A stretch of 64,000 nt of DNA from Thysanoteuthis rhombus (GCA_963457665.1 OY735212.1:19474247-19538246); one strand, 5' to 3'; numbered from the stretch's first letter, positions 25,240 to 36,775 are shown. Numbers and translations are program-made. The notes: generated by a model not told the origin, from the letters alone.

Positions 25240-26245
25240 TCTCTATGAATCATCATCAGTCTTTTATTGTCTGCATTGGACATGCACCTTCCCCAGGATT
25301 CACCACCTTTCTCTATCATGGGCATTGTGGAGACAGTATTTTCTAAATTTGTCTAGTTCATCTCTCCATCTTGTATTCTGCCAGCCTTGGTTTTGCATAT
25401 GATTTCCGGGGACCCATGTTCTAAGTTGTGATATCCATCGGTGGTCTGCCATTTGTGCTACATGACCGGCCCATTGCCATTTAGGTTTTCTAGTAGATTC
25501 GATGATGTCTTGGACTCCAGTTTTCTCCCAAATATACTGTGCTGTCTTGTGATCTCTCTATGTGAGTGTGAGCATGATTCTCTCATGCGCGCATTGCATG
25601 GTTCTCAGTTTGCGAGTCTGTCTCTTGGTTAGGTTCCATGTTTCAGCTCCATAAGTGACTATCAGGAGGATGCATTGGTTGCATACTCTTCTTTTTTGGC
25701 TCAATGAGATCCTCTTCTTTTTGAAGGTTGAGCTTGCTCTGCCAAAGGCTGGACTTTCTAGAGTGATTCTTCACTTAATTTCTTCTTCTGTGGGTTTCAA
25801 GGATGTTTGTTGTCCCAGGTGGATATAGTGGTCTTCTTTCACTAATTTTGTTCTTATTTTCAATGTGGTCGTTGCACATGACCTTCGTTTTACTGATATT
25901 CATGTATCAGCCAAATTTCTTGCTTTCTTCATATATTTCATCTTGCATTTGTTGGAGGTCATGTCGGTTCTCTGCAAAAAGGATGATGTTGTCTGCAAAC
26001 CTGAGGTTGCTCAAATATTTGCAGTCTATTTTGATTCCTCTATTTGCCCAGTCCAGGTTTCGGAGGATCATTTTGAGGCAGACTGTGAAGAGTTTGGGTG
26101 AGCTGGTATCACCTTGTCTTACTCCTTTTTGGAGCTGGAAGGGTTCAGAGTCTCTACGTAGCCTGATGAAGGAGTTGCTGTGACTGAATATCCGTACTAT
26201 CAGTATTTCCTGACCATTTGAAGGTATATTCATACCGTTGAGGAT
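25240..26245 (-). mobile_element. RTE-type LINE, 5'-truncated, RT motifs B and C through 3' end
   Basis: This is the longest LINE copy. The minus-strand frame 26233-25907 encodes Gln-Lys-Gly-Val-Arg-Gln-Gly-Asp-Thr-Ser-Ser-Pro-Lys-Leu-Phe (RT motif B) and, downstream, Leu-Arg-Phe-Ala-Asp-Asn-Ile-Ile-Leu-Phe-Ala (motif C with the second Asp changed to Asn). The frame then breaks, and the rest to 25255 matches the thumb and C-terminal parts seen in other copies. The 3' end is an AAAAGACTGATGATG tail on the minus strand. The copy lies between two copies of repeat family F. Confidence 0.9.
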
Positions 26246-26271
26246 GGGAACTCTTCCAGAAGCATGTACAG

Positions 26272-26328
26272 TTGATTAAGTTTCCATATATTTTTACTCC
26301 TGAGTTTGTCTCATTCCAAATAGTATAT
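26272..26328 (+). repeat. Family F repeat, right of RTE copy
   Basis: It is the second of two direct copies that bracket the RTE fragment at 25240-26245. The preceding GAGGATGGGAACTC and GCATGTACAG words are also found before the copy at 28538, so the unit extends about 40 bp further left. Confidence 0.75.
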
Positions 26329-26719
26329 TATATATATATATTGATGGATAGATAGATAAACTCTGCTTGCACACACACAAACATACTTATATTTATATGT
26401 ATATCTACATACATGAGTGTATAAGTACCAGTTAATATATGTATATATATGCATATATATAAATCCATGCATGCGCACACATACTTATATATATATGTAT
26501 ATATAGTCAACTTTTTATTTTTTCAACTGCCAAAAATAAAATTTTATCAGTGCCAAATAAACACAGTTAAGTGCCACTTTTATTTTCAATGTTTATCTTT
26601 TATCTATTTTGTAGTAAAAATTACAGGTGTTTTTATCGTAATTTGTCACCAACTCAATATATATTGGATGTAAAAATTTTATAAGTTCAAATCAGGAATA
26701 CAAAATGATATAATGTAAT

Positions 26720-26880
26720 ATATATGTAATGGGTTCATTTCATAAAGTGCTCGATACATTCAACTTTATACATTAAGTTAAGTAGGAGTAAAGCTTAGAA
26801 TATGTTTAAATAGAGTATTCACTCCACAAACACGTTTATGTATTTGTCCTTTTTAGGCTTCTTCAGACAAATAATTTTAG
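26720..26880 (-). repeat. Relative of the palindrome at 53063 (one arm)
   Basis: Minus-strand CTGAAGAAGCCTAAAAAGGAC (26850-26870) and CACAAACACGTTTATG on the + strand match the arm words at 53063. GGGTTCATTTCATAAAGTGC at 26730 matches the flank of that element near 53005 and a segment near 32512. Confidence 0.55.
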
Positions 26881-27214
26881 ATCCCTATTTACGACATTTT
26901 TCAAGGTGTTCCGTTTCTCTGGTTGGAGAATTTTCTTCTTATTCTATTTACTTTTCCTTGTTTTGTTGTTGGTCACTGCTTGTTTTATTTTACATAGAAG
27001 GGATGAATTACTGTCTGGTAGTTATAGATTAACAAGGTATGCTGTAGACACTTTCTTTATCTGCATGTTGTTAAACCATCAGCTCTTCATGGTATTTTTC
27101 CCCCAGGAAGTATTCTTACTTTTATCTGCTCCCCAGTGTTAGGGTTCACTTTCACATGACTTTTGTAGTCTAATTCTTGTATATACTCTACGTTTGGTTT
27201 GTTTCAATAGATAT

Positions 27215-28074
27215 AAGATGATTATGAAAAGTTGATTGGATTGGTCTTAAAGTGGCTGGGGTAAGAAAGAATGATAATGTTTTTGTTGATAGCAATGCTG
27301 CTGCTACTACTACTATTATCATCATCATCATTAATGATAATGGGAGGAATGAAATAGCTATGATGATTAATTTTTGTATACCTGTATGTTCGGGGTTAAA
27401 TTATGTTTTTTTTAACAAAAATTCTGAGCAATGCCTGCATTTGAACACTACTTCATTTTTTTACTAAATAATTCTGTTTTTTTTTTCTTATTGGTAAAGG
27501 TGAGGATTTCAAGTTTTTCATTTAGGCATAGTTAACATGGTATTTCAATGTTCTGGCATATGCATGTTTGTTTTAATATTTTATATTTTGCTGTGGGTGT
27601 GAGGTCGCTCTGTCAGTTTCTAGTGATGAACTGTTTTTGCATTTAAGATGATTATGAAAAGTTGATTGGATTGGTCTTAAAGTGGCTGGGGTAAGAAAGA
27701 ATGATAATGTTTTTGTTGATAGCAATGCTGCTGCTACTACTACTATTATCATCATCATCATTAATGATAATGGGAGGAATGAAATAGCTATGATGATTAA
27801 TTTTTGTATACCTGTATGTTCGGGGTTAAATTATGTTTTTTTTAACAAAAATTCTGAGCAATGCCTGCATTTGAACACTACTTCATTTTTTTACTAAATA
27901 ATTCTGTTTTTTTTTTCTTATTGGTAAAGGTGAGGATTTCAAGTTTTTCATTTAGGCATAGTTAACATGGTATTTCAATGTTCTGGCATATGCATGTTTG
28001 TTTTAACATTTTATATTTTGCTGTGGGTGTGAGGTCGCTCTGTCAGTTTCTAGTGATGAACTGTTTTTGCATTT
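27215..28074 (+). repeat. Exact tandem duplication of a 430-bp unit
   Basis: Unit 1 is 27215-27644 and unit 2 is 27645-28074. They join head to tail with no spacer and differ at a single base (T at 27577, C at 28007). Each unit carries a 71-codon open frame with no recognisable domain and a poly-T tract near its middle. Such identity among otherwise old repeats means a very recent duplication or an assembly artefact. Confidence 0.97.
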
Positions 28075-28262
28075 GTCTTTGTAAATGATGATATATAATT
28101 GGCTAATCTTAGTTTGAAGGGTGTTTTAGATATTCCAATATAACATTCACTTTAAAGGGTTTCTGTTGGATTGATATTTCAGCTTGATATACAATATTCA
28201 ATTTGAAACATTCGTTCTGCAAAGGGCATCTTTTGCTGTTTGTACAATTGCAATCTGGTTTT

Positions 28263-28296
<34 letters not shown>

Positions 28297-28298
28297 AA
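28263..28298 (+). repeat. (TA)n(CA)n microsatellite
   Basis: About 12 TA units followed by ACACACA, about 190 bp after the 430-bp duplication. Confidence 0.95.
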
Positions 28299-28479
28299 GA
28301 TACATAGATTCTTTCCAAAGCATGTACAGCATATTGATTAATTAATTAATAGAGTTAGCATATGTCTCAACCCCTGAATTGGTCTTATTCAAAATCATAT
28401 ATTTCTGTATCTAAGCTTGTCACTTATTTTCCAGAGCCACATATCAGGAGCTAACTTTGTCTCTATATATACAGAACTT

Positions 28480-28595
28480 TTTAACCAATAAAGGGTATGT
28501 CCCTGCTGCTGAGGATGGGGTCATATACAGCATAATAACTAATAAAGTTTCCATATATTTTTACTCCAAAGTTTGCCTCTTTCTAAATAGTGTAT
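28480..28595 (+). repeat. Family F repeat
   Basis: GAGGATGGGGTCAT, ACAGCATAATAACTAATAAAG and a TTTTTACTCC segment follow in family order. Confidence 0.65.
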
Positions 28596-28810
28596 AAGTA
28601 TGTAATCATTAATGTATTATATTACTTTGAAACTCCATTTGAAATCATATCCTGTTATCAAACGGTGAACGTATCATTTGACCTAGACTGTGTAAATAGA
28701 TTGATCAGTTGAAGAAAATAGGGCAAAGCAAGAATTGAACCAAACCCCGCTGAGGTAGCTGCTTTAAAGTGACATTTAGCTGAACAGCCACAGGTAAAGG
28801 AAAGGCCAAA
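28595..28810 (-). mobile_element. tRNA-derived SINE, degenerate
   Basis: The minus strand has TGTTCAGCTAAATG (A-box region) and TTTGGTTCAATTCTTG (B-box region), followed by the family body with TCTAGGTCAAATGA. It corresponds to the copies at 13975 and 63750. Confidence 0.7.
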
Positions 28811-29412
28811 ATAAGTACTTTAACTCCAAATTCTCATTTTTGTTTGTTCACTGTCTGTATCTGTTCTATTAGTTTCTCAACGTGTTTCCTGCTGCAGCTA
28901 CATTTTCATTGTTTACACCAAATGATACATCAACCATGTAATAACGGATTATTATTTAAAATAGGGTTTCAAGGTCATATAATGCTTTTAAAATTATTTG
29001 TCTTGGATTATATATCCATTTCTAAATATATATATTTATAATATTTAAAGTTTTAAACACTAAACATAAAAAACTTTCTTTTTTTTAAAAATCATATATT
29101 TCCCAATATCTGTCAATGCAATTCATATAATTTTCTTCACTATTTTTTCCCCTAGATTCACATATGCTTCATTATTATGGTACAATGTGTAAATTTTCTC
29201 TTGTTACGATCATCACTTGTTTACCATGTAACCATTTTGGAAATTTTAAAAACAAAACAGTTATCTTGACATAGGAACCAAGCAGTGTTGATCAAATACA
29301 CCCTCCCTTTCAGCTACGATTTTCGTACATGTACTTTATCTTTTTGTATAGGGTATTATGTTTATTGTACAGTGATATCATTTTATACTACATTCTATCT
29401 ATATATTATCTT

Positions 29413-29416
<4 letters not shown>

Positions 29417-29448
<32 letters not shown>
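29417..29448 (+). repeat. (TA)n microsatellite
   Basis: About 14 TA units. Confidence 0.95.
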
Positions 29449-29451
<3 letters not shown>

Positions 29452-29591
29452 TTCGTTATCTATATTCTCAATTTGTGAAAATACAAACAGAAAATGAACA
29501 GAAACAGATTTTATCTATTGTAAATGTTTAACCACAGTGTTCAATTTTTAACACAGTAAAAAAAACTATTAATATACAAAAAAAATAAGAA

Positions 29592-29720
29592 TTTTGTGCT
29601 TATCTCACTCATCAGCAACAGGATGTTTCTTTTGGATTATGAAAATAAACAGCTGCTTATTTCTATAATCCACAGGAAACATCATACTGCTGGTTGCTGA
29701 TGAGTGTGATAGGCACAAAA
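29592..29720. repeat. Long imperfect palindrome with hammerhead-like cores on both arms
   Basis: Two arms of about 60 bp pair around CAGCTG at 29650-29655. The right arm on the + strand has CTGATGA (29697-29703), then GTGT-GATAG-GCAC, which can form a 4-bp stem, then AAAA. The left arm on the minus strand has the same layout, CTGATGA, GTG...GCAC, AAAA. The hammerhead ribozyme core is CUGANGA, stem II, GAAA, so each arm would be one base (G to A) away. Inverted hammerhead-bearing repeats are known from Penelope-like retroelements; assignment here is inference. Confidence 0.6.
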
Positions 29721-30122
29721 TGTTAACATTCACTAGGTGTTTGTCCTTGTAATTCTGATTTTTATACATAAATGTGGAATCATGTATAAGTGTTCCTTGT
29801 GTGGAATCCATTTAACTTCCCCCTCCCCCATCATTTCTTCACCTTAAAAAAAAACAAACTTCATGCCAGGAACTTCCGAAGCATATATTCGTATGACATC
29901 ACTTCATAGACGATTGTAACTATATCTGCTTGTACTCTAAAATTTGTTTTATCACAAGTATTTGCTTTTTGCAGCTTTTCGGCTGTGTCACTGTGCTGGT
30001 TTGACTTGCGTGTCGATGACAAAGTCTCATTTTCTCAAATCTACTAAAATTGTTAGGTGCCTTCATGCATCTTGATAAGATTCTCAGTCTGTGGATCCCC
30101 AATATGTTAAATATCAATTTCT

Positions 30123-30296
30123 GTTATATCATGATGGTTTGATAAAAAAACTTGGTCCAGACCTTCTGGTGAACCATCCTCATCTTCCTTCTACTACCAC
30201 CACCACTTATAATGCTAAACATCAGTTGTCTCAGTCATATCATGTTGGAGTGATATGATGCTTGGTCCTGACCCTTAGGTTAACCATCCCTATCTT
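30123..30296 (+). repeat. Two diverged direct repeats of about 65 bp
   Basis: 30123-30183 and 30234-30296 both read GTTATATCATG-like, CTTGGTCCWGACC and TAACCATCC. They are offset by about 111 bp. Confidence 0.55.
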
Positions 30297-31904
30297 CGAA
30301 TGGTGGATACATCATTGAATTTATGGTTCTTGTTCTTACCAGATTACTAAAATTTGATTTTACTAAAATTACACAGTGCAACATATTTTTTTTCCTGAGT
30401 AGTGAATGTTATTTACTAATTGCTTGTATGTAAAAGGTATATAAAATGGCTACTAATCCCTTCAAACTCTGCTTCTGTGACCTGGATAGTGATAACTATA
30501 TGTGATTGTTTTTCTTAGCACATTTTTAATCACATGAAGTAAGTTGTCCAATTTGAAATAAGTAGATTTCAAATTATCACAGTCTTGGTTGTAAAAGCAA
30601 AGTTTAAAGGGATAATTGACAATTTCTATACTTTTTTGACAGGGTAGATTAGAAAATAGCACATTTTACCCGGGAACTAAAAAAATGTTTCTAAAAATCG
30701 CACTATGTTATACTTATCCTGTGGGGAAGAAAAAAAATTGTTTTTTTAGCCTCTTTGTTAAGTAGAATGTAAATCCTCCTCCTTTTGTGGGGACTGAAGC
30801 TCGTTTGTGTACGAAAACATTCAGAAAGTAATAAATCTAATGTTTTGTTTTTTTTCTGTTTCTATATCTTCAACAATAGACTTTTCCACTTAAAAGTAAC
30901 ACTTTTGCTGATAAAAGTCTCTCCTAGCCACAATTTGAAAAAAATGAATACATCCACTTATATACTTCGGAATTTTCTTTCTAAGATCATGATAAAAATT
31001 AAAATATATCTGAATTTTTACATGAGGATTAACTAGTATATATACTATCAGAGGCCGCACATGGGATATGCAGGGGGCACAATATATCTGAGGAACCCTG
31101 AAAAATCTAAAATGTAATCTTTAAAGATATTTGCAGTGGCAAAAATGGACCTAGCACTACCACAAATATAATACACACACTCACACAAAAACACATATTT
31201 CCATAGGAATACGCACAAGTACATATACTCACACCATACACGGACTGCTCTGATTTTGTCCATTTTATAATAATGCCAGTTTGAAATTGAACCCAACTGT
31301 TTCTCCTTTTTTGGTTATCCAAACATTAACTTTATTAATGAAATACTATTTATTTTGTATATTGAAATAAATTAATGCTATATTCATGAGTATAAACTTA
31401 TATCAAAAACTTGTTTATATAATGAATCTATTTTGTGCCAATTTTGTTTAAGCCACCATTTCCAGCAACATATTAGCAGAGTAATATCAAAGCAGCATGC
31501 TAACAAATATATAATATACACAAACCTGGCTGCTGCAGGGTCAAACTATGCTCATACTTCTGATCCGACCAAAAATGATAACTGCAACTTTTGTATTGTA
31601 TATATACCAAATAAGAAATCATGAAAATTTATTTCTCTTTTGTATGAATGTATTTATTTACTACAATAAGATAAGCTCTTACATATCTGTAAGAATTTCA
31701 TAAATATATAAGACTTGTTGATTCAGCTCAGTCAGTGAGAGATGGTTGTAATTTCAAATCATGGTAGGGGAATGTTAATTTTTTTTTCTCCCTTGAATTT
31801 GGTGTGGATTGTTCTTGCTATGGTAGAAAAACAAAGTCAACTCCTGACTTGGACTGGAGTTCGACAATACTCTCTCTCTATCTCTCGTACATATGTATAT
31901 ATAT

Positions 31905-32435
31905 ATATATCATCATAAGTCTTTCAACATCCATCATTGGATATAGACTCCATCACCACACCTCCCTATCATGGGCGTTGCAGAGCAAATACTTTCTAAA
32001 TTTGTCTATTTTGTCTCTCCATCTTGTATTCTGCCATCCTCAGTTGCGAAAGTGATGTCTAGGGATCCATGTTGTGAGTCATAACATCCATTAGTCGTCT
32101 GCCATTCTTGCAACATGACCAGCTCATTGCCATTTTGATTTTCCTCATGGATCCGTTTTCTCCCTGATATACTGTGCTGTCTTGCGATCTCTCCATGTGA
32201 GGTTAAGCATGATTCTTCCTTATGCACATTACATGCTTCTCAGTTTGTGGGTCAGTCTCCTGGTAAGGTTCCATTTTTCAGCTCCATAGGTGACTATCAG
32301 GAGGATGCATTAGTTGTGCACCCTTCTTTTTAGGTTTAATGGGATCAACTTGTTTTTGAAGTTTGAGCTTGCTCTGCCAAATGCTTACCATCCTAGAGTG
32401 ATTCTTCGTTCAATATCTTCTTTTTAGGATTTATG
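31905..32435 (-). mobile_element. RTE-type LINE fragment, 3' end
   Basis: This is the same subfamily as 25240-26245 and 48580-49160. The minus strand carries the Tyr-Gly-Ala-Glu-Thr-Trp-type thumb region and the C-terminal part, broken by stops. Its 3' end abuts a TATATA run at 31889-31911 with a short GATGAT tail. Confidence 0.85.
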
Positions 32436-33239
32436 CTTCACACCTACATATATACACAATACAAATCAGGAGTAAGATATAATACATAATATAATAACAA
32501 ATGTCTGATGGGTTTATTTCATGAAGAGCTTGATACCTCCAACAATAACTTCATCAGATAGATCGATTGATAGATAGATTGATGTGGGGGTGTTCATGCT
32601 TTCCATTGGTAATTTAGAGTAACTGGATGCAGATCAAATTTGCAAAAAAAATTTTTTAAATCTCTTAATGAACCTATAGTACACAAAAGACAGAGCAAAA
32701 AACATGTCAGCCATCTTTGTCTTTGTCACTGGTCATCAATGGAGAGATCAAACATATTTGATCATCACTCTGATGTAATTCTAACTGTTCCAACCCCTTC
32801 ACTCAAAAATTTCTACCTTTGACTCTGTCATGCCCTTCCTGGTTTTAGCATTAAGTCAACTGATCACCCCTCACCTCATTCATTAATTTATTTTCTTTGC
32901 TCATACCTCAACTAATTGTGACACAGAAATCGGCGTTGTTATCATTAAAAACAAATCTTTTGTTTTTAGTTTTGTTTAATTATCTTGCACAGTTCACGCT
33001 TCGCATTTCTTAGCTTTTTTAAAGACATTGTCTTCCCATCACAGGAACGTAATCATCTTAACTATGAAACTGTGTATTTTTTTCTAACACTTATCTAATG
33101 ACCTGCTAACTCCAATCTATCTCCAACTCTGACCACCAATTTTTTTTCTAGTTGTTCACACTTCACTGTTCACCTTAATTTTTGAGAATACTCCACTAGA
33201 TATAATTGGAATTTCTTTTCATACGTTATGAGTTAACTG

Positions 33240-33460
33240 GTAACAATTGGGAATGTCTTATTGTTCATCTCTTAATCTCATGAACCGCTTGAAACCACTC
33301 CTGATTGACAGTAGAACACCTGATTTTGAATGAAAAATAACAGAACACTTCTGTGAATAGAATAGAAAAGAAATTTAGCCAGAAGTGGAAGGGAGAAATC
33401 TTCAATCTACACTTATCCCCCTTTATAACATTGAATTTTTTCGCATAAATTTATGAGTCA
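33240..33460. repeat. Family C repeat
   Basis: It carries CTCATGAACCGCTTGAAACC, GATTGACAGTAGAAC and GGAAGGGAGAAATCTT in family order, as in 47230-47420. Confidence 0.6.
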
Positions 33461-34149
33461 CGTTTCAGAATATAATATCTTTTATTCAGATTAATTACAG
33501 AGTATCTGTCAACAAAGATAAGGTTATTTACATATGGATCAGCCCTTTCACCTTGAATCAGGATATCTATGCACTCAGCTAAAGATGAAAAGATGGCTGA
33601 CCAACTTGCAGTGTATGATCAGAGTGCCGTATCTATGATCTCCCTAGGATCAGTGTGTAGTATATTAGCATCGAACAATATATGTACATATACACATTGC
33701 ATTTTATGTATGTGGATTATTTACTGGTGTACCAGAAAATTGTAAAAAGCATTTTTAATGGTAGTTTGAAAGACAAGAGATTCATTTTTTTCTTTATTTT
33801 TGTTGTTATTTGAGGAGGATTATTTTTCATATAACGGCATATTTCAGAAGCACACAAAACACACTTTCAAAGGCTTTCAAAATTTGGATTATAACCATGC
33901 TCTTGATATTTTGTTTCGTTTTTCAATCTTACTTATAGCAAAAAAAATTAGTGAAAATGTTTCTCTTTGTAGAAGCCAATAGTGAATTGATTATTGACTA
34001 CTATTTTCTTTCATTGTAATATTTAGTCACTTCTTTTAAGGGGAAAAATTATTGGAATAATTTACCAAAACATGTTTGTGACAAAAATTGTGTTGATAGT
34101 TTTAAAACTGGATTTGATAAAGTCTGATCTAATAGAGTTATAAATGAAC

Positions 34150-34775
34150 TAATCATCATCAGTCTTTACTGTCCATCATTTGACGTGGATTTCCCCAAGA
34201 TCTCTCTACCATTGGCATCACAGAGCCAAAACTTCCTGAACTGGTTTAGTTCATCTCTTTATCTTGTATTCTGCCAGCCTCAGTTGCATATGTGATCTCA
34301 GGGGATCCATGTTGCGAGTTGTGATATCTATTGGTTGTCTGCTATTCCTGCAACATGACCAACCCATAGCCATTTGAGTTTCCTAATGGATTTTATAATA
34401 TCTCAGACTCCTGTTTTTTTCCCCTAATATATTGTACGGCCTTGTGATCTCTCCATCTGATCTTGAGCATGATTTTTTCATGTGCACATTGAATGGTTCT
34501 CAGTTTGAAGGTTAATCTTTTTATTCAGTTCTATGTTTCAGCTCCATAGGTGACTATTAGGAGGATGCATTGGTTGTAGACTCTTCTTTTGAGGAATGAT
34601 AGGATATTTTTGTACCTGAAGGTTGAGCTTGCTCTGCAGAAGGCTTGCCATCCTAGAGTGATTCTTTGCTTGATCTCTTCTTTTCAGGATTTCATGGAGA
34701 TTTGTTGTCCTTGGTAGATGTAGTGGTCTACTTTGCCCAGCTTTGCGTATTCAGTTTTGATTATTGTGTGCTTAT
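34150..34775 (-). mobile_element. RTE-type LINE fragment, 3' end
   Basis: On the minus strand it is co-linear with the RTE copy at 25240-26245 over the thumb and C-terminal region, with many substitutions. The 3' tail with GACTGATGATG lies at 34155-34170. It ends about 290 bp before the CUB exon at 35066. Confidence 0.85.
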
Positions 34776-35065
34776 TTTTGTCATAATTATTACACAAGTC
34801 AATTTTAAAGTCTATGGCTAAAATTGATTAAAAATCAAAATGTGAACTTATCCTATGGGACTGGGGTCTCTCTCATTTAGGATTCAAACCCAACCAGAGC
34901 ATTCATCCTGAATCATGAGGTGGGGGTCAAATATAAATTGTTATGTGCTGAATTATCCCAAGTGTTGACTGTACAATATCAAAATTTGTCTTTTTTTCCT
35001 ACTAATTTCATTGATATTTTAATAATTGACTTGAAGTAATTCTTTGTTTTTTTTTCTCTTTCCAG

Positions 35066-35136
35066 CTTCTTAAGTTCCAGTCGATCACTTGGAGCAAAAG
35101 GTTTCAATTTAGCCTGGACAGAACTCAGAGGGACAG
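35066..35136 (+). CDS. Internal exon: C-terminal end of the CUB domain
   Basis: This 71-nt exon lies between the acceptor ttctctttccag and the donor GTTAGT. It completes the split Ser codon of the previous exon, reads 23 codons and exits in phase 1 with a G. The peptide contains a Phe-Leu-Ser-Ser strand, a Gly-Ala-Lys-Gly-Phe turn and Asn-Leu-Ala-Trp-Thr-Glu. This is the typical end of a CUB domain, in which a serine-rich loop is followed by Gly-Phe and a last aromatic-containing beta strand. Together with the exon at 6982 it forms a phase 1-1 unit, the symmetric arrangement common in shuffled extracellular modules. It is followed directly by a five-residue linker into the LDLa domain of the next exon, which is the CUB-LDLa spacing seen in Neto and LEV-10-like proteins. 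Confidence 0.88.
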
Positions 35137-35421
35137 GTTAGTTATCTTTTCTCATCTTATTTAATGTTGCTTAATCACTTTTCACATTCCCATTTTTCAC
35201 TGGAAATCAGATATAAGTAACCAAGCATGAGAAGGGTCCAATACACCATTTGATATTTTCATTATTTTTCAAGCTATAATGCTCTTTTTTCCCCAGAAGT
35301 TTGAATACTCTATATATCAAAACGCAGAGTGTTGAAAGCTTTGTAATTAAAAGAAAAAAAAAGCTGAATATCCTAACTCTGAAAATAATGAAAATATTTA
35401 CTTTTTAGAAAAGGTGTGTTG

Positions 35422-35540
35422 GGCACTCATGGACACTCAAATCATATACACCAGTTCTTGCATAATCACCAAAGTTGAGTAATGTTGAGCCTGGTCAGTA
35501 CTTCGGGGTGACCCAGTAGGGCATCGCGGGTGCTGTAAAC
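35422..35540 (+). pseudogene. 5S rRNA pseudogene or 5S-derived SINE head
   Basis: About 119 nt align along the full length of animal 5S rRNA. Conserved words in order are ACACCAGTTCT, ATCACCAAAGTTGAG (box A region), GCCTGGTCAGTACTT and GGGTGACC (box C region), and GGGTGCTGTA at the 3' end. The first 25 nt are poorly kept and substitutions are spread throughout, so it is not a functional rRNA gene. The sequence after it is not tandem rDNA, which favours a retroposed copy or a 5S-derived SINE. Confidence 0.85.
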
Positions 35541-35984
35541 ACCTGGGAATCATGTAGGTGATCCCATTTAATCCTCCTTAGAAGAGAACAATCTCCACAC
35601 TATGCTCAATAATGCAAGCCAAAAGTCCCCCTCCTCTACCCCCCCCTGAACTTTCTGACTGATCTGGTTGTGAGCGACAAGAAATGAATCAGATGTAATA
35701 AAGTTGGTGTTGAGTGTCTCTTGGTTAGGCTGAAGAAGGAAACTAGAATATATGAAATAGGGGGAAAAACATATTGTATGATGTCAAAGCAATTGGTCAG
35801 CAATAAGAAATAAGAAGGTAAACAGGGAGGATCCAATTTTTGAGTAGGGGGTCGGTCCAAAGCATCATACATAAAAATAAGTTTATCCAATGATTCATTA
35901 TTTTTCACCCAACAAATCTCGCCATATGAATGTAAATACAATTAAGTACTATTCATCTGACTCAGGATACCATGAAAATATCCT

Positions 35985-36026
35985 TTTATTCTAAGGGTGC
36001 CATGATTTGAAAAAAAAAGGTTGGAA
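35985..36026. mobile_element. Solitary hAT-like right terminus
   Basis: AAGGTTGGAAACCACAG reads inward as CTGTGGTTTCCAACCTT on the minus strand, a hAT-type terminus. No matching left end was found nearby. Confidence 0.4.
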
Positions 36027-36738
36027 ACCACAGCTCTAATTAATAAAAATGAATAGGGTATACACTTTTTTCTGCATTAGCAAAGGGAAAATTTTCTCTG
36101 AATTCTGATGATGTTAAAATGTTTGTCATGTGACTTGATTATAAGAACATGGATTCATGGCCTCAAACACACTAACAAATTTTCATTTTGGGGAAAATTT
36201 ATCAAGACAGTACTGACAAAACGCTCTTAAGCAGTTTTTGAAATCTCAAATTTGTAGCACTTAGCCATAATTTGTTCTGAAATGGAGTGGTGAATTGATT
36301 GATTCTGCACTCATTAATTATTGAATGTGATCACTCCTCATTTCTTATGGGGAATTTATTGATTTTTCTCAATATCCCATGATTCTATATCAACCCAAAT
36401 AAGACATCAACAAAATTATTGCTATTTGTCATGTGTAACTAATCATCACTAGCAGAGGTGCTGTCTTTTGCCTTGCATGAATTCAATACAAAAATATCCA
36501 AATAATCATAAATTAAGCTTAAAAACAAATTTGCATTAAATTCATAGTCTGATTAGACGGATGGAGTAATAAAATAAAATAAAAAATTAAACTGATAAAA
36601 TAAGATATTGGACGCCACCCCCTGCTCAAGGGCCTGGGTATGCACCATTTCCATAAGCAATATCACAAACTATCTTGGGCCAGAAGTTGAATTGACGGGT
36701 GTGCTGACCAAATCAAGATAATATTTACTGTTTTTAAC

Positions 36739-36739
36739 A

Positions 36740-36775
<36 letters not shown>

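Larger units (their letters stand above)
7106..35065 (+). other. Intron of the CUB/LDLa gene, about 28 kb
   Basis: GTAAGA at the left and ttctctttccag at the right join two halves of one CUB domain in frame (AG|C gives Ser), so this whole interval is a single intron unless small or skipped exons lie within. It contains no other recognisable coding exon. Its content is repeats listed separately: RTE fragments, a tRNA-SINE pair, a TTAA-bounded MITE, family A, C, D and F copies, microsatellites and a 430-bp tandem duplication. Stretches not listed, such as 20030-21850, 22340-22880, 29730-30120, 30300-31880, 32440-33160 and 33480-34150, show only AT-rich sequence with nothing I can name. Confidence 0.85.

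Noticed and set aside
25803-26183. Plus-strand open frames of 126 and 78 codons
   Set aside because: They are antisense to the RTE reverse transcriptase on the minus strand; the minus frame has the RT motifs.
27252-27897. Two identical 71-codon open frames (27252-27467 and 27682-27897) as a duplicated gene
   Set aside because: Their identity follows from the 430-bp tandem DNA duplication. The peptide has an Ile run from a trinucleotide repeat and no domain.
34870-34925. tRNA-like minus-strand segment with a B-box-like GGGTTTGAATCC
   Set aside because: A T-arm-like pairing exists, but no acceptable 7-nt anticodon loop or A-box could be placed.
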